Part shown: positions 1 to 8,063 of the stretch, in pieces
Layout of the letters: each line of letters starts with the position of its first letter
How positions within the stretch are numbered: the first letter of the stretch is position 1
NCBI GenBank assembly: GCA_050255995.1
Contig: JBFWIM010000002.1
Span: forward strand, 1 to 62,891
Reading direction: 5' to 3'
DNA: 62,891 nt
From: Intestinibacillus sp050255995
GTDB lineage: Bacteria > Bacillota > Clostridia > Oscillospirales > Butyricicoccaceae
Program-made: the position numbers and the translations under genes
Notes under the pieces: model-generated
What the model saw: the letters and a program-made list of their open reading frames with translations, nothing else
What the model was told of the DNA's origin: nothing
Databases searched by the model: none

Positions 1-102
1 CCAGCCGATACCGCCGACCACCGCGATCACCGCAACCAAAACAAACAGATCGACGATATTGATCAGCCCGAAAAGCTTGCCTTTTTCGCTTAAAATCTTC
101 AT
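1..102 (-). CDS. DUF4330 family membrane protein, N-terminal part only
   Basis: The frame runs off the left edge, leaving the first 34 codons. The protein begins MKILSEKGKLFGLINIVDLF and continues into a hydrophobic stretch (about residues 17-33), so it is probably a single-pass membrane protein with a short cytoplasmic N-terminus. The opening resembles DUF4330 proteins of Clostridia, whose function is unknown. A GGAGG motif lies 6 bases before the ATG at 100-102. It points the same way as spoIIR, 81 bases upstream. The family assignment rests on this short piece only. Confidence 0.6.
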   Translation of the reverse strand, partial: MKILSEKGKLFGLINIVDLFVLVAVIAVVGGIGW

Positions 103-183
103 TGTGAACCTCCGTATTTTTGTTTTGCCGCATCCATCATAGCACAAACGAAGGTTAACCACAAGACTTTTCCATTTTATGCA

Positions 184-789
184 TCAGGCCGCGCCGAAAG
201 CGTGGCGCAGTTCACCCAGGAGCTCCGCCGCCTTGAAGCGCACGACATAGCGCGTGCCGTCCTGCCGCGTCAGCGCCTGCTCGCCCGGGGAGAGCGAAGC
301 CGCCTTTCCCGCCGCCGCGCCCTTGCAGAGCGGCGGAAAAATCACGCACCACCAGTTGTGCCCCTTTGCGCTGCCGATGCGCAGCTTCAGCCCGACATAC
401 CGCCCGGCAGGCAGCGAAAAGTCGGTATAATCGCGGGTCGGGTAGTATTCGCTGCGGATCTGCGCCGTTACGCTGTCCTGCGAGCCCTGGGCCCACAGTT
501 CTTCCTGCGCGGCATTGACAATCTCCTGCATGTGCGCGTTCAGCGCCTGCCGCACCCCGGCCTGATCCTGCACTTCCGCAAGCCAGGGCTCGCACAGGGC
601 GAGCACCTTGTCGCGAACGCACAGCTTGACGCGCTGATCCTCCGCGCTGTCCGAATTTGCAATCACGTGCAGACGCAGCAGCTTTTCGGAAATCGACTGC
701 TGCTGCGCGCCCGCGGCCGCCGCATATGTAAACACCAGCAGCACCGCCAGCGCGAAGGCAAGTTCCAGCCGTTTTGCCCGTTTTGTCAT
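184..789 (-). CDS. spoIIR: Stage II sporulation protein R
   Basis: SpoIIR is made in the forespore and triggers processing of pro-sigma-E in the mother cell by SpoIIGA. The 201-residue product has an N-terminal hydrophobic export segment (about residues 7-30), the family opening LRLHVIANSDSAEDQ, and the conserved block NWWCVIFPPLC about two thirds along. I chose the ATG at 787-789 because GGAGG (798-802 on the plus strand) is 8 bases upstream; an in-frame ATG farther upstream lacks such a site. The gene is preceded by a possible sigma-F promoter and by a hairpin that would cover its ribosome binding site in longer transcripts. It implies a spore former. Confidence 0.93.
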   Translation of the reverse strand: MTKRAKRLELAFALAVLLVFTYAAAAGAQQQSISEKLLRLHVIANSDSAEDQRVKLCVRDKVLALCEPWLAEVQDQAGVRQALNAHMQEIVNAAQEELWAQGSQDSVTAQIRSEYYPTRDYTDFSLPAGRYVGLKLRIGSAKGHNWWCVIFPPLCKGAAAGKAASLSPGEQALTRQDGTRYVVRFKAAELLGELRHAFGAA

Positions 790-793
790 AAGA

Positions 794-839
794 AAAACCT
801 CCGTTTCCATTCTCTGCACAGAGTATAGACGGAGGTTTT
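794..839 (-). promoter_or_regulatory. Inverted repeat covering the spoIIR ribosome binding site
   Basis: AAAACCTCCGT and ACGGAGGTTTT (plus-strand positions 794-804 and 829-839) form a perfect 11-bp inverted repeat around a 24-base loop, which itself holds the palindrome CTCTGCACAGAG (812-823). In minus-strand RNA the distal arm is an exact anti-Shine-Dalgarno, so the GGAGG of spoIIR would be paired. A transcript starting near 815 would lack the distal arm. The pairing is seen in the sequence; a regulatory role is inference. Confidence 0.55.
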
Positions 840-850
840 AATCTTTATAC
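822..850 (-). promoter_or_regulatory. Putative sigma-F-type promoter of spoIIR
   Basis: On the minus strand GTATA (846-850) is followed after 15 bases by GTCTATACT (822-830). This fits the forespore sigma-F pattern GYATA / GGNNANANT except at the second base of the -10. In Bacillus subtilis spoIIR is transcribed by sigma-F, which supports the reading. The hexamer TATACT within it could also serve the vegetative sigma factor, but no good TTGACA-like -35 is placed for that. Transcription would start near 815, giving a leader of about 26 nt. Confidence 0.42.
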
Positions 851-908
851 CGCAGGAGCGGATATTCGCCTGAAGCCGTCTTCAGCCCATCCCCGCCAAG
901 CGCTCATA

Positions 909-1778
909 TTATACCAGAACTTCGGTAAGATGGGTTTCCGGATAGCGCTTTGCAAGCGTTTCATAGGCCGCGCGGGCGCGCCGGACGTCCGTGAACAGGC
1001 CGTAGGTCGTCGGGCCGCTGCCGCTCATGACCGCGCCGTCCGCCCCGCACGAGAGCAGCGTGTCGCGGATTTCCGCAATTTCCGGATGCCTGCCTCCCGT
1101 GACGGGCTCCATCACGTTGTACAGCCGGTGGCAGACGCCGGGGTAATCGCCCGCCCGCAGCGCTGCCAGCATCCCGGCAGTATCCGGCCGCGGAGACACG
1201 TTGCCGCCGTTCATCTGGGCGTAGACCTCGGCTGTGGACACGGAAAACGGCGGTTTCACCAGCACCACATGACAGCGCGGCATGGACGGCAGCGGCGTGA
1301 GTTTTTCGCCGATGCCCTCGGCCAGCATGGTGCCGCCCAGCAGGCAGTACGGCACGTCCGCGCCGAGCGCAAGGCCATATGCGCACAGCGTCGCGTCGTC
1401 CATCGCCGTGCCGTGCAGCGTATCCAGCGCGCGCAGAACAGCCGCCGCATCGGTCGAGCCGCCGGCCAGGCCTGCCGCGACCGGAATACGCTTGACGATG
1501 TCGATTTCCGTGCCCGGGTTTGCAAGCCCTGTGCGCTCATAAAACAGCCTGGCGGCGCGCATGGCGAGATTGCGGTGGTCATTCGGCAGAAAGGACAGGT
1601 TGTTTTCCAGCCGGTAACCGCCGCCGTCGGTCAGCCGGACGGTCACATCGTCGTGCAGCGCAACGGATTGCATCACCATTTTGACCGTGTGGTAACCGTC
1701 CGGCCGTTTGCCGGTCACGTCAAGCGTCAGATTGATTTTTGCGTACGCCTCACGTCTGATTTGTTTTTCTTTTATCAT
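909..1778 (-). CDS. ispE: 4-diphosphocytidyl-2-C-methyl-D-erythritol kinase
   Basis: IspE phosphorylates CDP-methylerythritol with ATP in the MEP pathway for isoprenoid precursors, including the undecaprenyl carrier of wall synthesis. The 289-residue length is usual. It opens with AYAKINLTLDVTGKRPDGYH, carries the GHMP-kinase ATP loop PVAAGLAGGSTDAA (about residues 95-108), and has the C-terminal glycine motif AVMSGSGPTTYG. GGGAGG lies just upstream of the ATG at 1776-1778. It begins 13 bases after the PHP-phosphatase gene, so the two are probably cotranscribed. Confidence 0.96.
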   Translation of the reverse strand: MIKEKQIRREAYAKINLTLDVTGKRPDGYHTVKMVMQSVALHDDVTVRLTDGGGYRLENNLSFLPNDHRNLAMRAARLFYERTGLANPGTEIDIVKRIPVAAGLAGGSTDAAAVLRALDTLHGTAMDDATLCAYGLALGADVPYCLLGGTMLAEGIGEKLTPLPSMPRCHVVLVKPPFSVSTAEVYAQMNGGNVSPRPDTAGMLAALRAGDYPGVCHRLYNVMEPVTGGRHPEIAEIRDTLLSCGADGAVMSGSGPTTYGLFTDVRRARAAYETLAKRYPETHLTEVLV

Positions 1779-1791
1779 GTCATCCTCCCTG

Positions 1792-2589
1792 TCAGAACGC
1801 GACCTGCTCGGGCTTCCGGCTGCGGAACACGGTCAGCTCGTCAAAGCCCGCGTCCCGCGCGTGGTCAAAACACTGTTCAATGCCGCGCCCGACGTCGGGC
1901 GCGCAGTGGCTGTCCGACCCGATAGAAAGCATTGTGCCGCCAAGATTGCGGTACATGTCCAGCACGAAGCGCGGCGGCCCGGGCTGCTTCTGCCAGCCGA
2001 ACAGCCCGGCGGCGTTGATCTCCAGCGCGATCTCGCGGTCGATCAGCTCACGCAGCACCGGCTCAATGCGCGCCTCAAAACCCACGAAACTCGGTTCGTA
2101 GCCTTCCCGCTTCATCACGCGCAGCGGATAGTCGATGTGTCCGAGCACATCAAACCCGCCGTGCCGCACCATTTTGTGGAGCTCGTCAAAATACGTATGT
2201 AAAAAGGCATCGCAGTCCATACTCTCATAGGGAAGAAAATAAATATCGATATCGTCGGGCGGCATGGTGTGCAGCGAGCCGATGACCTCGTCGAACCGGT
2301 ACGCCGCAAGAAAATCGGCAGCCTCCGGACTGACGTGGATTTCGCCGAGCTCCACGCCGTACAGCACGGTCAGCTGACCCTCGAACTCGCCGCGGCAGCG
2401 CGTGATGTCCCGTTGCTGCGCCTCAATGTCGAGCGGCATGGGGTGCTTGTTATAATGAAAGTCCTTGTGGTCGGTCAGCGCGATGATGTCCAGCCCGCGT
2501 GCAACCGAGGCACGGCAAATAGACGCCACCGAGGCGTCCGGCCTGGCGTCCTCGGAATATTCCGAATGCATGTGCAGATCAGCCAGCAT
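1792..2589 (-). CDS. PHP-domain phosphatase, histidinol-phosphatase (HisJ/HisK) type
   Basis: The 265-residue protein has the PHP metal motifs: DLHMHSEYSEDA at the N-terminus, ALTDHKDF (about residue 39), GVELGEIHV, a DVLGHIDYPLR block, and SIGSDSHCAPDVG near the C-terminus. This arrangement is that of HisJ/HisK-type histidinol-phosphate phosphatases, which make histidinol, but relatives act on other phosphoesters. No other his gene is visible, so the substrate is not settled. AAGGAG precedes the ATG at 2587-2589. It leads the short ispE unit. Confidence 0.82.
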   Translation of the reverse strand: MLADLHMHSEYSEDARPDASVASICRASVARGLDIIALTDHKDFHYNKHPMPLDIEAQQRDITRCRGEFEGQLTVLYGVELGEIHVSPEAADFLAAYRFDEVIGSLHTMPPDDIDIYFLPYESMDCDAFLHTYFDELHKMVRHGGFDVLGHIDYPLRVMKREGYEPSFVGFEARIEPVLRELIDREIALEINAAGLFGWQKQPGPPRFVLDMYRNLGGTMLSIGSDSHCAPDVGRGIEQCFDHARDAGFDELTVFRSRKPEQVAF

Positions 2590-2679
2590 GGCAATGCTCC
2601 TTTTTGATTTTATTTTTTTATTCGTTTTCTATGATATCACAATGCCGCCGCTTTCAACAGTCCTTTTTCTCCCAGAATA

Positions 2680-2693
2680 ATTTACGCGTAAAT
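2680..2693. repeat. 14-bp perfect palindrome upstream of the DUF378 gene
   Basis: ATTTACGCGTAAAT is a perfect palindrome ending 34 bases before the DUF378 start. It lies just downstream of a weak -10-like AATAAT (2676-2681), where an operator would sit. No regulator family is recognised from it. Confidence 0.35.
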
Positions 2694-2727
2694 CTGAAAA
2701 ACTAAAGCGAAAGGAGTGAAGAACCCT

Positions 2728-2940
2728 ATGAATCGTACGGCACTTGTACTTGTGATCATCGGTGCGATCAACTGGGGCCTGATCGGCATTTTTGGCTTTG
2801 ACTTTGTGGCATGGCTGTTCGGCGGCCAGCTCGCGGCCATCAGCCGGATCATTTATACCGTGATCGGCCTGGCGGGACTATGGGCGCTGTCTTTCTTCGG
2901 ACAGCGGAACCGGGAGCCTGCAGTGCACAAAGCTTCCTAA
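2728..2940 (+). CDS. DUF378 family small membrane protein
   Basis: A 70-residue protein with two hydrophobic helices, TALVLVIIGAINWGLIGIFG and a second around IIYTVIGLAGLWALSF. The INWGLIG / VAWLFG arrangement is typical of DUF378 proteins, small inner-membrane proteins of unknown function. The start chosen is the ATG at 2728, with AGGAG at 2712-2716; an overlapping GTG at 2716 would place the start inside the ribosome binding site. It is a single plus-strand gene between minus-strand units and ends at a bidirectional terminator. Confidence 0.82.
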   Translation: MNRTALVLVIIGAINWGLIGIFGFDFVAWLFGGQLAAISRIIYTVIGLAGLWALSFFGQRNREPAVHKAS

Positions 2941-2949
2941 ACGCACCGG

Positions 2950-2991
2950 AAACGGCGGCACGCATCGGTTTAAGTATGCGCGCCGCCGTTT
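2950..2991. terminator. Hairpin between convergent DUF378 and AlkD-like genes
   Basis: Arms 2950-2965 and 2976-2991 pair over 16 bp with one mismatch around a 10-base loop; the outer arms are AAACGGCGGC and GCCGCCGTTT. It overlaps the 3' end of the minus-strand repair gene and could stop transcription from both sides, although the T runs are short. Confidence 0.6.
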
Positions 2992-3701
2992 CGCTGTCGC
3001 GCAGCCTGCCGCATCGTACGGATCGCCGCCTTGTCCGCCGCGCTCACCTGACGCGATTCCAGAATTTTTTGCAGCGCCCTGCGATAGGTTGTGTCGTCCA
3101 GCGTACAGCGCCGCAGGTACTCCATGGTACGCTGCGGAAATGCCGCAAAATACAGAGAAACCGCCCATGCCACCGCCATTTTTACATAATATCCCTCGTG
3201 TCGGACAGCGTCCAGACGGGACAGCGCGGCGTCCAGATACGTTTCGTCCATATAATAATTCAGCAGCATGACCGCGCCAAAGCGTACGGTGTATTCTTTC
3301 CCGTCCTGCAGACAGCGCCCGGCAAAATCCCACATCTCCTCCGGCCAGCATTTTGCGGCCTTGAGCCCGGCGCAGAAGCTGTCGCACACCGACCAGTTGT
3401 CGATCTTGGGCAAAAAGGCTTCCACCCGCCGAAACCACTCGTCCCGCGGCATCCCGGCGAAGCCGATGACCATGCCCTGCAGCATGATCTCCTCAAAACT
3501 GCCGTCCGAAGCGCCGTCCAGATACGCGCGCCAGTCGCCTTTTGCCAGTTCACGAGCGATTTTACGCAGTGCGGGCAGCCGCACGCCCAGCACATGCTCG
3601 GACGGTATATTGGGAATGAGCGCGCTCGAAAACTGTTGAAAGCCGGGTTCGGCAAGCGTCTCCAGCCGCTGCCGCAACATCAAATTCCAATCGTTCTGCA
3701 T
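2970..3701 (-). CDS. DNA alkylation repair protein, AlkD-like (HEAT-repeat glycosylase family)
   Basis: A 243-residue, helix-rich protein of the PF08713 DNA alkylation repair family, whose characterised members (AlkC/AlkD) excise bulky or positively charged alkylpurines without base flipping. Family landmarks are GVRLPALRKIARELAK near residue 40, WRAYL, and FLPKIDNWSVCDSFC in the middle, where the tryptophan-aspartate region is expected. GGAGGGG precedes the ATG at 3699-3701. It is separated from folD by a terminator, so it probably has its own transcript. Distant members may lack glycosylase activity. Confidence 0.85.
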   Translation of the reverse strand: MQNDWNLMLRQRLETLAEPGFQQFSSALIPNIPSEHVLGVRLPALRKIARELAKGDWRAYLDGASDGSFEEIMLQGMVIGFAGMPRDEWFRRVEAFLPKIDNWSVCDSFCAGLKAAKCWPEEMWDFAGRCLQDGKEYTVRFGAVMLLNYYMDETYLDAALSRLDAVRHEGYYVKMAVAWAVSLYFAAFPQRTMEYLRRCTLDDTTYRRALQKILESRQVSAADKAAIRTMRQAARQRNGGAHT

Positions 3702-3721
3702 CGTATCCCCTCCTGTGTCCG

Positions 3722-3750
3722 CAAAAGGGGCGGGACTTTCGTCCCGCCCC
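3722..3750 (-). terminator. Intrinsic terminator downstream of folD
   Basis: GGGGCGGGAC (3727-3736) and GTCCCGCCCC (3741-3750) form a perfect 10-bp stem with a 4-base loop. In the minus direction it is followed by TTTTGC and lies 5 bases past the folD stop. It ends the ymfF-ymfH-lgt-folD unit. Confidence 0.88.
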
Positions 3751-3755
3751 TCAAA

Positions 3756-4613
3756 TCAGTCCGTGATGCCGTTCTGCAGCTTCGCCGCTTTCAGCGTATT
3801 CTTCATCAGCATGGTGATAGTCATTGGCCCGACGCCGCCGGGAACGGGCGTCATATACGCCGCCTTGTCTCCGACCGCCGGATCGACATCGCCGCAGACC
3901 TTTCCCTCGTCATTCCGGTTCATGCCGACGTCGATGACCACCACGCCGTCCTTCACCATATCCGGCGTGACGAATGCCGCCCTGCCGACCGCCGCGACCA
4001 GAATATCCGCGCGGCGGCACACCCCGGCGAGATCCTTCGTGCGGCTGTGGCAGATGGTTACGGTGCCGTGGCGGTGCAGCAGCAGCATGCTCATCGGCTT
4101 GCCGACGATGTTGGAGCGGCCGACAACCACACACTCGCGACCCTTGGGATCGATGCCGTACTCGTCCAGCAGCTCCATAACGCCCGCAGGCGTGCAGGGC
4201 AGAAAATCAAAGTCACCGATCATGATTTTGCCGACGTTGACCGGGTGGAACGCATCCACGTCCTTCTTCGGGTCAATTGCCGCGATGACGGCCTCCTCGC
4301 TGATATGCTTCGGCAGCGGCATCTGGCAAAGGATACCGGAAATCGCCGGGCTTTTGTTGAGCTGCGCGATCAGGCCGAGCAGCTGCTCCTGCGAGGTTTC
4401 GGCGGGCAGCGCGTATTTTTCACTGTAAAATCCGCACTCGGCGCAGGCCTTTTCCTTGTTGCGGACATAGATCTGGCTCGCCGGGTCTTCCCCGACGATG
4501 ATGACCGCAAGGCCGGGCGTCACTCCCTGTGCCTTCAGCCTGTCCGTCTCTGTGAGGATGCTCCCCCGCACCTTCGCGGAAAGCGCCTTGCCATCCATGC
4601 GTACTGCACTCAT
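3756..4613 (-). CDS. folD: Bifunctional methylenetetrahydrofolate dehydrogenase / methenyltetrahydrofolate cyclohydrolase
   Basis: FolD interconverts 5,10-methylene-, methenyl- and 10-formyl-tetrahydrofolate for purine synthesis and initiator tRNA formylation. The 285-residue length is normal. Visible motifs are the substrate-binding YVRNKEKACAECGF (Tyr and Lys of the active site, about residue 50), a PLPKHISEE block, the nucleotide-binding VVVGRSNIVGKPMSMLLL, and the C-terminal PGGVGPMTITMLMKNT. Its ATG overlaps the lgt stop by 4 bases (ATGA), indicating translational coupling. It is the last gene of the unit. Confidence 0.97.
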   Translation of the reverse strand: MSAVRMDGKALSAKVRGSILTETDRLKAQGVTPGLAVIIVGEDPASQIYVRNKEKACAECGFYSEKYALPAETSQEQLLGLIAQLNKSPAISGILCQMPLPKHISEEAVIAAIDPKKDVDAFHPVNVGKIMIGDFDFLPCTPAGVMELLDEYGIDPKGRECVVVGRSNIVGKPMSMLLLHRHGTVTICHSRTKDLAGVCRRADILVAAVGRAAFVTPDMVKDGVVVIDVGMNRNDEGKVCGDVDPAVGDKAAYMTPVPGGVGPMTITMLMKNTLKAAKLQNGITD

Positions 4614-5455
4614 TTGTTGTCCTCCCCCGTGTCGTCCTGACTTTCAATATGGATATCGGTCGGCACCGCGTAAATGCGGTGCTTTTTATAGAAATACACA
4701 ATCAGGCAGATCGCGGCGATGCAGGACACGCCTGCGAGCACCTGGGAAACGCGGATCGCCGTGCCCGGAATGTACAGGCTGTCCGTGCGCAGCCCTTCGA
4801 TCAGCATGCGGCCGAAGCCGTACCAAGCGACATACTCCAAAAATATCTCGCCCCTGAACCGCTGCTTTCTGGAATGAAAATGCAGCAGTACAAAGCCCAG
4901 CGCGTTCCAGAGCGATTCGTAGAAAAACGTCGGGTGTACGCCCGCGCCGCCGTCGATCACCATGCGCCACGGCAGAGAGGTCTCTCCGCCGTGCGCTTCC
5001 GCGTTCACAAAGTTGCCCCAGCGGCCGATGGACTGCCCAATCAGCAGTCCAAAAGCCGCGAGGTCCAGCATGCCCGGAATGCTGAGCTTCTTCACTTTTC
5101 CAAAGAGCACTATGACGAGCACCGCGCCGATGATACTGCCGTAAACCGCGATGCCTCCGTGCCAGGTTTTGATGATTTCGATCGGATTGTCCTTATAGTC
5201 CTGCCACTGAAATAAAACATAATAGATGCGGGCAAAAACAATACTGACTGGCACCGCGATGATCAGCACGTCAAACAGGTTGTCGGAGGTCAGGCCGTAA
5301 TCCCTGACCCGGTGATTCACATAAAGCGCCGCCAATATGAACCCGGTGCAGATAATAATGCCGTACCAGTATATGCCCTTGCCCAAAACGCTGAACGCGA
5401 TACGGTTTAAATGCAGGGTGAGCCCCAGACCGGGGAATGAAATGACATGTTCCAT
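4610..5455 (-). CDS. lgt: Prolipoprotein diacylglyceryl transferase
   Basis: Lgt transfers diacylglycerol from phosphatidylglycerol to the lipobox cysteine of prolipoproteins at the membrane; this window holds two lipobox proteins it would modify. The 281-residue protein has about seven hydrophobic helices, and the Lgt signature is clear: GRWGNFVNAEAHGGETSLPW. The start at 5453-5455 (MEHVISFPGLG) aligns with family N-termini and leaves the upstream ymfH stop free; its ribosome binding site (AAGGGACGG) is weak. It sits between a peptidase pair and folD. Confidence 0.95.
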   Translation of the reverse strand: MEHVISFPGLGLTLHLNRIAFSVLGKGIYWYGIIICTGFILAALYVNHRVRDYGLTSDNLFDVLIIAVPVSIVFARIYYVLFQWQDYKDNPIEIIKTWHGGIAVYGSIIGAVLVIVLFGKVKKLSIPGMLDLAAFGLLIGQSIGRWGNFVNAEAHGGETSLPWRMVIDGGAGVHPTFFYESLWNALGFVLLHFHSRKQRFRGEIFLEYVAWYGFGRMLIEGLRTDSLYIPGTAIRVSQVLAGVSCIAAICLIVYFYKKHRIYAVPTDIHIESQDDTGEDNK

Positions 5456-5480
5456 ACTGCTGTCCGTCCCTTCCCAGCGC

Positions 5481-6746
5481 TTATACGCGCGGCTCGACAA
5501 TCGACAGGGTCAAGCGGTCCGGCTTTGCCCAGCGCGCATAGCACGCGCGCACGTCGTCCGCGGTCACACTGTCATAAACCGCCGGAAAATCGAGCAGGTC
5601 TTCGCCGCCGAAGCAAGCCTCCACCTGTAATCTGGCGTATTCCTCCGGCCTGTCGAGCGAACGCAGCAGCAACCCAAACGACGCGCGGCGGGCGCGCTCA
5701 AATACGGCGTCGTCCACGCCGGCCTCCGCCAGCCGGTGAATCTCCGCCGCAACCGCGTCGCGCACCGCGCGGGGATCCTGGCTCTCGCCGCCGCAGACAG
5801 CGCAGGCCGCCTCCGGCAGGAGCTGATATTCGCTGTCGAAGCTCGCGTTGATCAGACGCTCTTCGTACAGGCGCGCGTAAAGCGGGGCGGTTTTGCCGCA
5901 CAGCAGCCGCAGCGCGATATCGGTGACGATGGCGCGGCGGCGACGGCTTTCGCCCTCCGGCACCGCGTCGTCCTTGATCGCGAGCAGGAATGTCGGGATG
6001 GACACCTGCATCTGCCGTACGACTTCGGCCTGATTTACGTCCGCATGCCGCTTCCCATAGTGCCGCTCCCCGACCGCAGTGCTCTCCTTCGGGGAATATT
6101 CCTTCGCCATATTACAAATTGTATCAAAATCCGCCGTGCCCACCACGACAAGCGCCATATTCGACGGGCTGTAAAACGCCTTATGGCAGGCAAACAGCGT
6201 CTCGGGTGTGATCTGCGCGATGCTCTCCACGCTGCCCGCGATGGAACGGCGCACCGGGTGCTCGTGATACAGCCCTTCGTACATGCCAACCATGGCCTGC
6301 CAGTCAGGCGTGTCGTCCATCATGCCGATCTCCTGCCCGATGATGCCCTTTTCCTTTTCGACGTTCTCGTCGGTGAAATAAGGCGTGTAGACGAACTTCA
6401 GCAGAATTTCGAGATTCTTCTCAAAGCTGTCCGTGCAGGTGAAGTGGTAGGCCGTCATGGTGTGGCTGGTGAAGGCGTTGGGTGACGCGCCGGTCGCCGC
6501 GAACTTCTGCAGCGCGTTACCGTCTTTGTCCTCGAACATCTTGTGCTCAAGGAAGTGCGCGACGCCGGTCGGCGTATCGCGGCGCACGCCGTCCAGCGTG
6601 AAGCTCTCATCCACCGAGCCGAAATCGGTCGCCAGCACGGCGAAGGTCTTGGAAAAGCCGGGCTTGGGGAAATAGAAAATCCGCAGGCCGTTCGGCAGCG
6701 TTTCGGTCAGCATGCGTTCATGGAGCGTTTCAAACTGCTTTTCCAT
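5481..6746 (-). CDS. M16-family zinc peptidase, YmfH-like (catalytic partner)
   Basis: A 421-residue M16 (pitrilysin/insulinase) protein. The inverted zinc motif HFLEHKMFE (HxxEH) lies near residue 70, followed by an ENVEKEKGIIGQEI segment carrying the distal glutamate ligand. The product is a one-unit peptidase that pairs with a second M16 subunit, here the adjacent ymfF. Natural substrates of YmfF/YmfH pairs are poorly known; some M16 pairs process peptides. The ATG at 6744-6746 overlaps the preceding stop by one base (TAATG), so the two subunits should be made together. Confidence 0.88.
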   Translation of the reverse strand: MEKQFETLHERMLTETLPNGLRIFYFPKPGFSKTFAVLATDFGSVDESFTLDGVRRDTPTGVAHFLEHKMFEDKDGNALQKFAATGASPNAFTSHTMTAYHFTCTDSFEKNLEILLKFVYTPYFTDENVEKEKGIIGQEIGMMDDTPDWQAMVGMYEGLYHEHPVRRSIAGSVESIAQITPETLFACHKAFYSPSNMALVVVGTADFDTICNMAKEYSPKESTAVGERHYGKRHADVNQAEVVRQMQVSIPTFLLAIKDDAVPEGESRRRRAIVTDIALRLLCGKTAPLYARLYEERLINASFDSEYQLLPEAACAVCGGESQDPRAVRDAVAAEIHRLAEAGVDDAVFERARRASFGLLLRSLDRPEEYARLQVEACFGGEDLLDFPAVYDSVTADDVRACYARWAKPDRLTLSIVEPRV

Positions 6747-8023
6747 TACTTGCCCACCCCTTTCAGGAAATACACCGTGTCCAGACGCACCTGGCTTGCG
6801 GCGGCGATGATTTCGTCGCGTGTGACCGCGCGGATGCGCGCGGCAAGGTCGTCCGGGCTCCACTCCAATCCGGCGACCGATTGGCCGAGCCAGAAATCCT
6901 CTAGCTGCGCCGGGCTGTCCTGCATCGCCTGCAGTGCATTCAGCACCGTGCGGCGCGCCGCCTCGACCTCGTCGTCGGACAGGCCGCCATGCTGAATGCC
7001 TTGCATCTGGCGCAGAATTTCCTGCCGCGCGGCCTCGTAGCTCTCGTTTTCAATACCGGAGGTTACCGCGAGCACGCCCTTGTGCTTCTCCAGCGACGAA
7101 GAGGCATAGTAGCACAGGCTCAGCCGCTCACGCACATTCAAAAACAGTTTGGAGCTGGTGGAGCCGCCGAAGGCCGTGTTGAAGAGCATGAGCGCGGGAT
7201 AAGCCTCGTCCGCACCCGTGATGCCGGTGCGGAAGCCGAGCGACAGCTTGCCCTGCCGCACATCCATCTCCTCCACCACCGTGCGCGGGTCCGCCGCCGG
7301 ACGGGCGATGACGCGGGTGCCGGGCGTGCGGAATTCGCCCTGCGCCCGGGCGCCCCATGCCCTGGAAAAGGCCTCCTCAACCGCTGCGGGCGCCATGGCG
7401 CCGCAGTAAAACAGTTCGACGCACGCGCCCTCAAGCGCGCCGGCATATACCTTATATAAGGTTTGCGGGGAAATGGCATGCGCGCCCTCTACCGTGCCGA
7501 GCTCGCTCTGTCCAAAGGTCTCGTCCGCGCACATCAGCTCATAAAGGCGGCGCACAGCATAGGCGCGGGTATCGTTTTTGAGCGCTTCGATGCGGTCAGC
7601 CAGGTTCTCGCGCTCGCCCGCGACATAGTCCGGGCTGAATACGCCCCCCATCAGGAAGGGCTGCTTCCAGAAGGAAATGAGCAGCTCGGCCGCACGTGCG
7701 GTCAGCCCCGCGCCGTTCATGGCGTAGGTCTCGTCGATCACGTCGGAGATGAAGCCGATGGCAAGCGTTTCGCCGCGCTTGCGGATGGACGGCTCGACCC
7801 GCGCGCCGTACAGCGCGTCCAGCGCGCCGCCGAGCGACTGCATGTCCGGGTACTGCGCGGTGCCGCGGCGCAGCACGCGTGTCAGCGCGGCATGCTCCGC
7901 GGCATGCGCCCCGCCGAGCGGCAGGAGCAGGCACGCGCTCATGACCGAGGTTTTGAATTTGTCCGTCGGAAGGATGGTCAGCCGCACACCGGGCGCGACC
8001 GTTTTCCTCAAGCTGTTCTGCAT
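6746..8023 (-). CDS. M16-family peptidase-like protein, YmfF-like (non-catalytic partner)
   Basis: A 425-residue M16-fold protein whose N-terminal region (LLPLGGAHAAEHAALTRVL) has no HxxEH zinc motif where the active partner has one. That fits a structural subunit completing the chamber of the YmfF/YmfH heterodimer. The C-terminal half has the M16 substrate-recognition region with a FRTGITGADEAYPALMLFN block. The ATG at 8021-8023 has AGAGGA 7 bases upstream; the longer upstream frame has no binding site. It is first in an operon with ymfH, lgt and folD. Confidence 0.85.
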   Translation of the reverse strand: MQNSLRKTVAPGVRLTILPTDKFKTSVMSACLLLPLGGAHAAEHAALTRVLRRGTAQYPDMQSLGGALDALYGARVEPSIRKRGETLAIGFISDVIDETYAMNGAGLTARAAELLISFWKQPFLMGGVFSPDYVAGERENLADRIEALKNDTRAYAVRRLYELMCADETFGQSELGTVEGAHAISPQTLYKVYAGALEGACVELFYCGAMAPAAVEEAFSRAWGARAQGEFRTPGTRVIARPAADPRTVVEEMDVRQGKLSLGFRTGITGADEAYPALMLFNTAFGGSTSSKLFLNVRERLSLCYYASSSLEKHKGVLAVTSGIENESYEAARQEILRQMQGIQHGGLSDDEVEAARRTVLNALQAMQDSPAQLEDFWLGQSVAGLEWSPDDLAARIRAVTRDEIIAAASQVRLDTVYFLKGVGK

Positions 8024-8063
8024 ATGCTTTCCTCTTTTCGGAAAAAATAAGTTTCTGTTCTCC

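Noticed and set aside
2811..4640. A 609-codon plus-strand frame across the AlkD-like gene and folD
   Set aside because: It is antisense to two well-identified genes, overlaps a terminator, and has no family resemblance.
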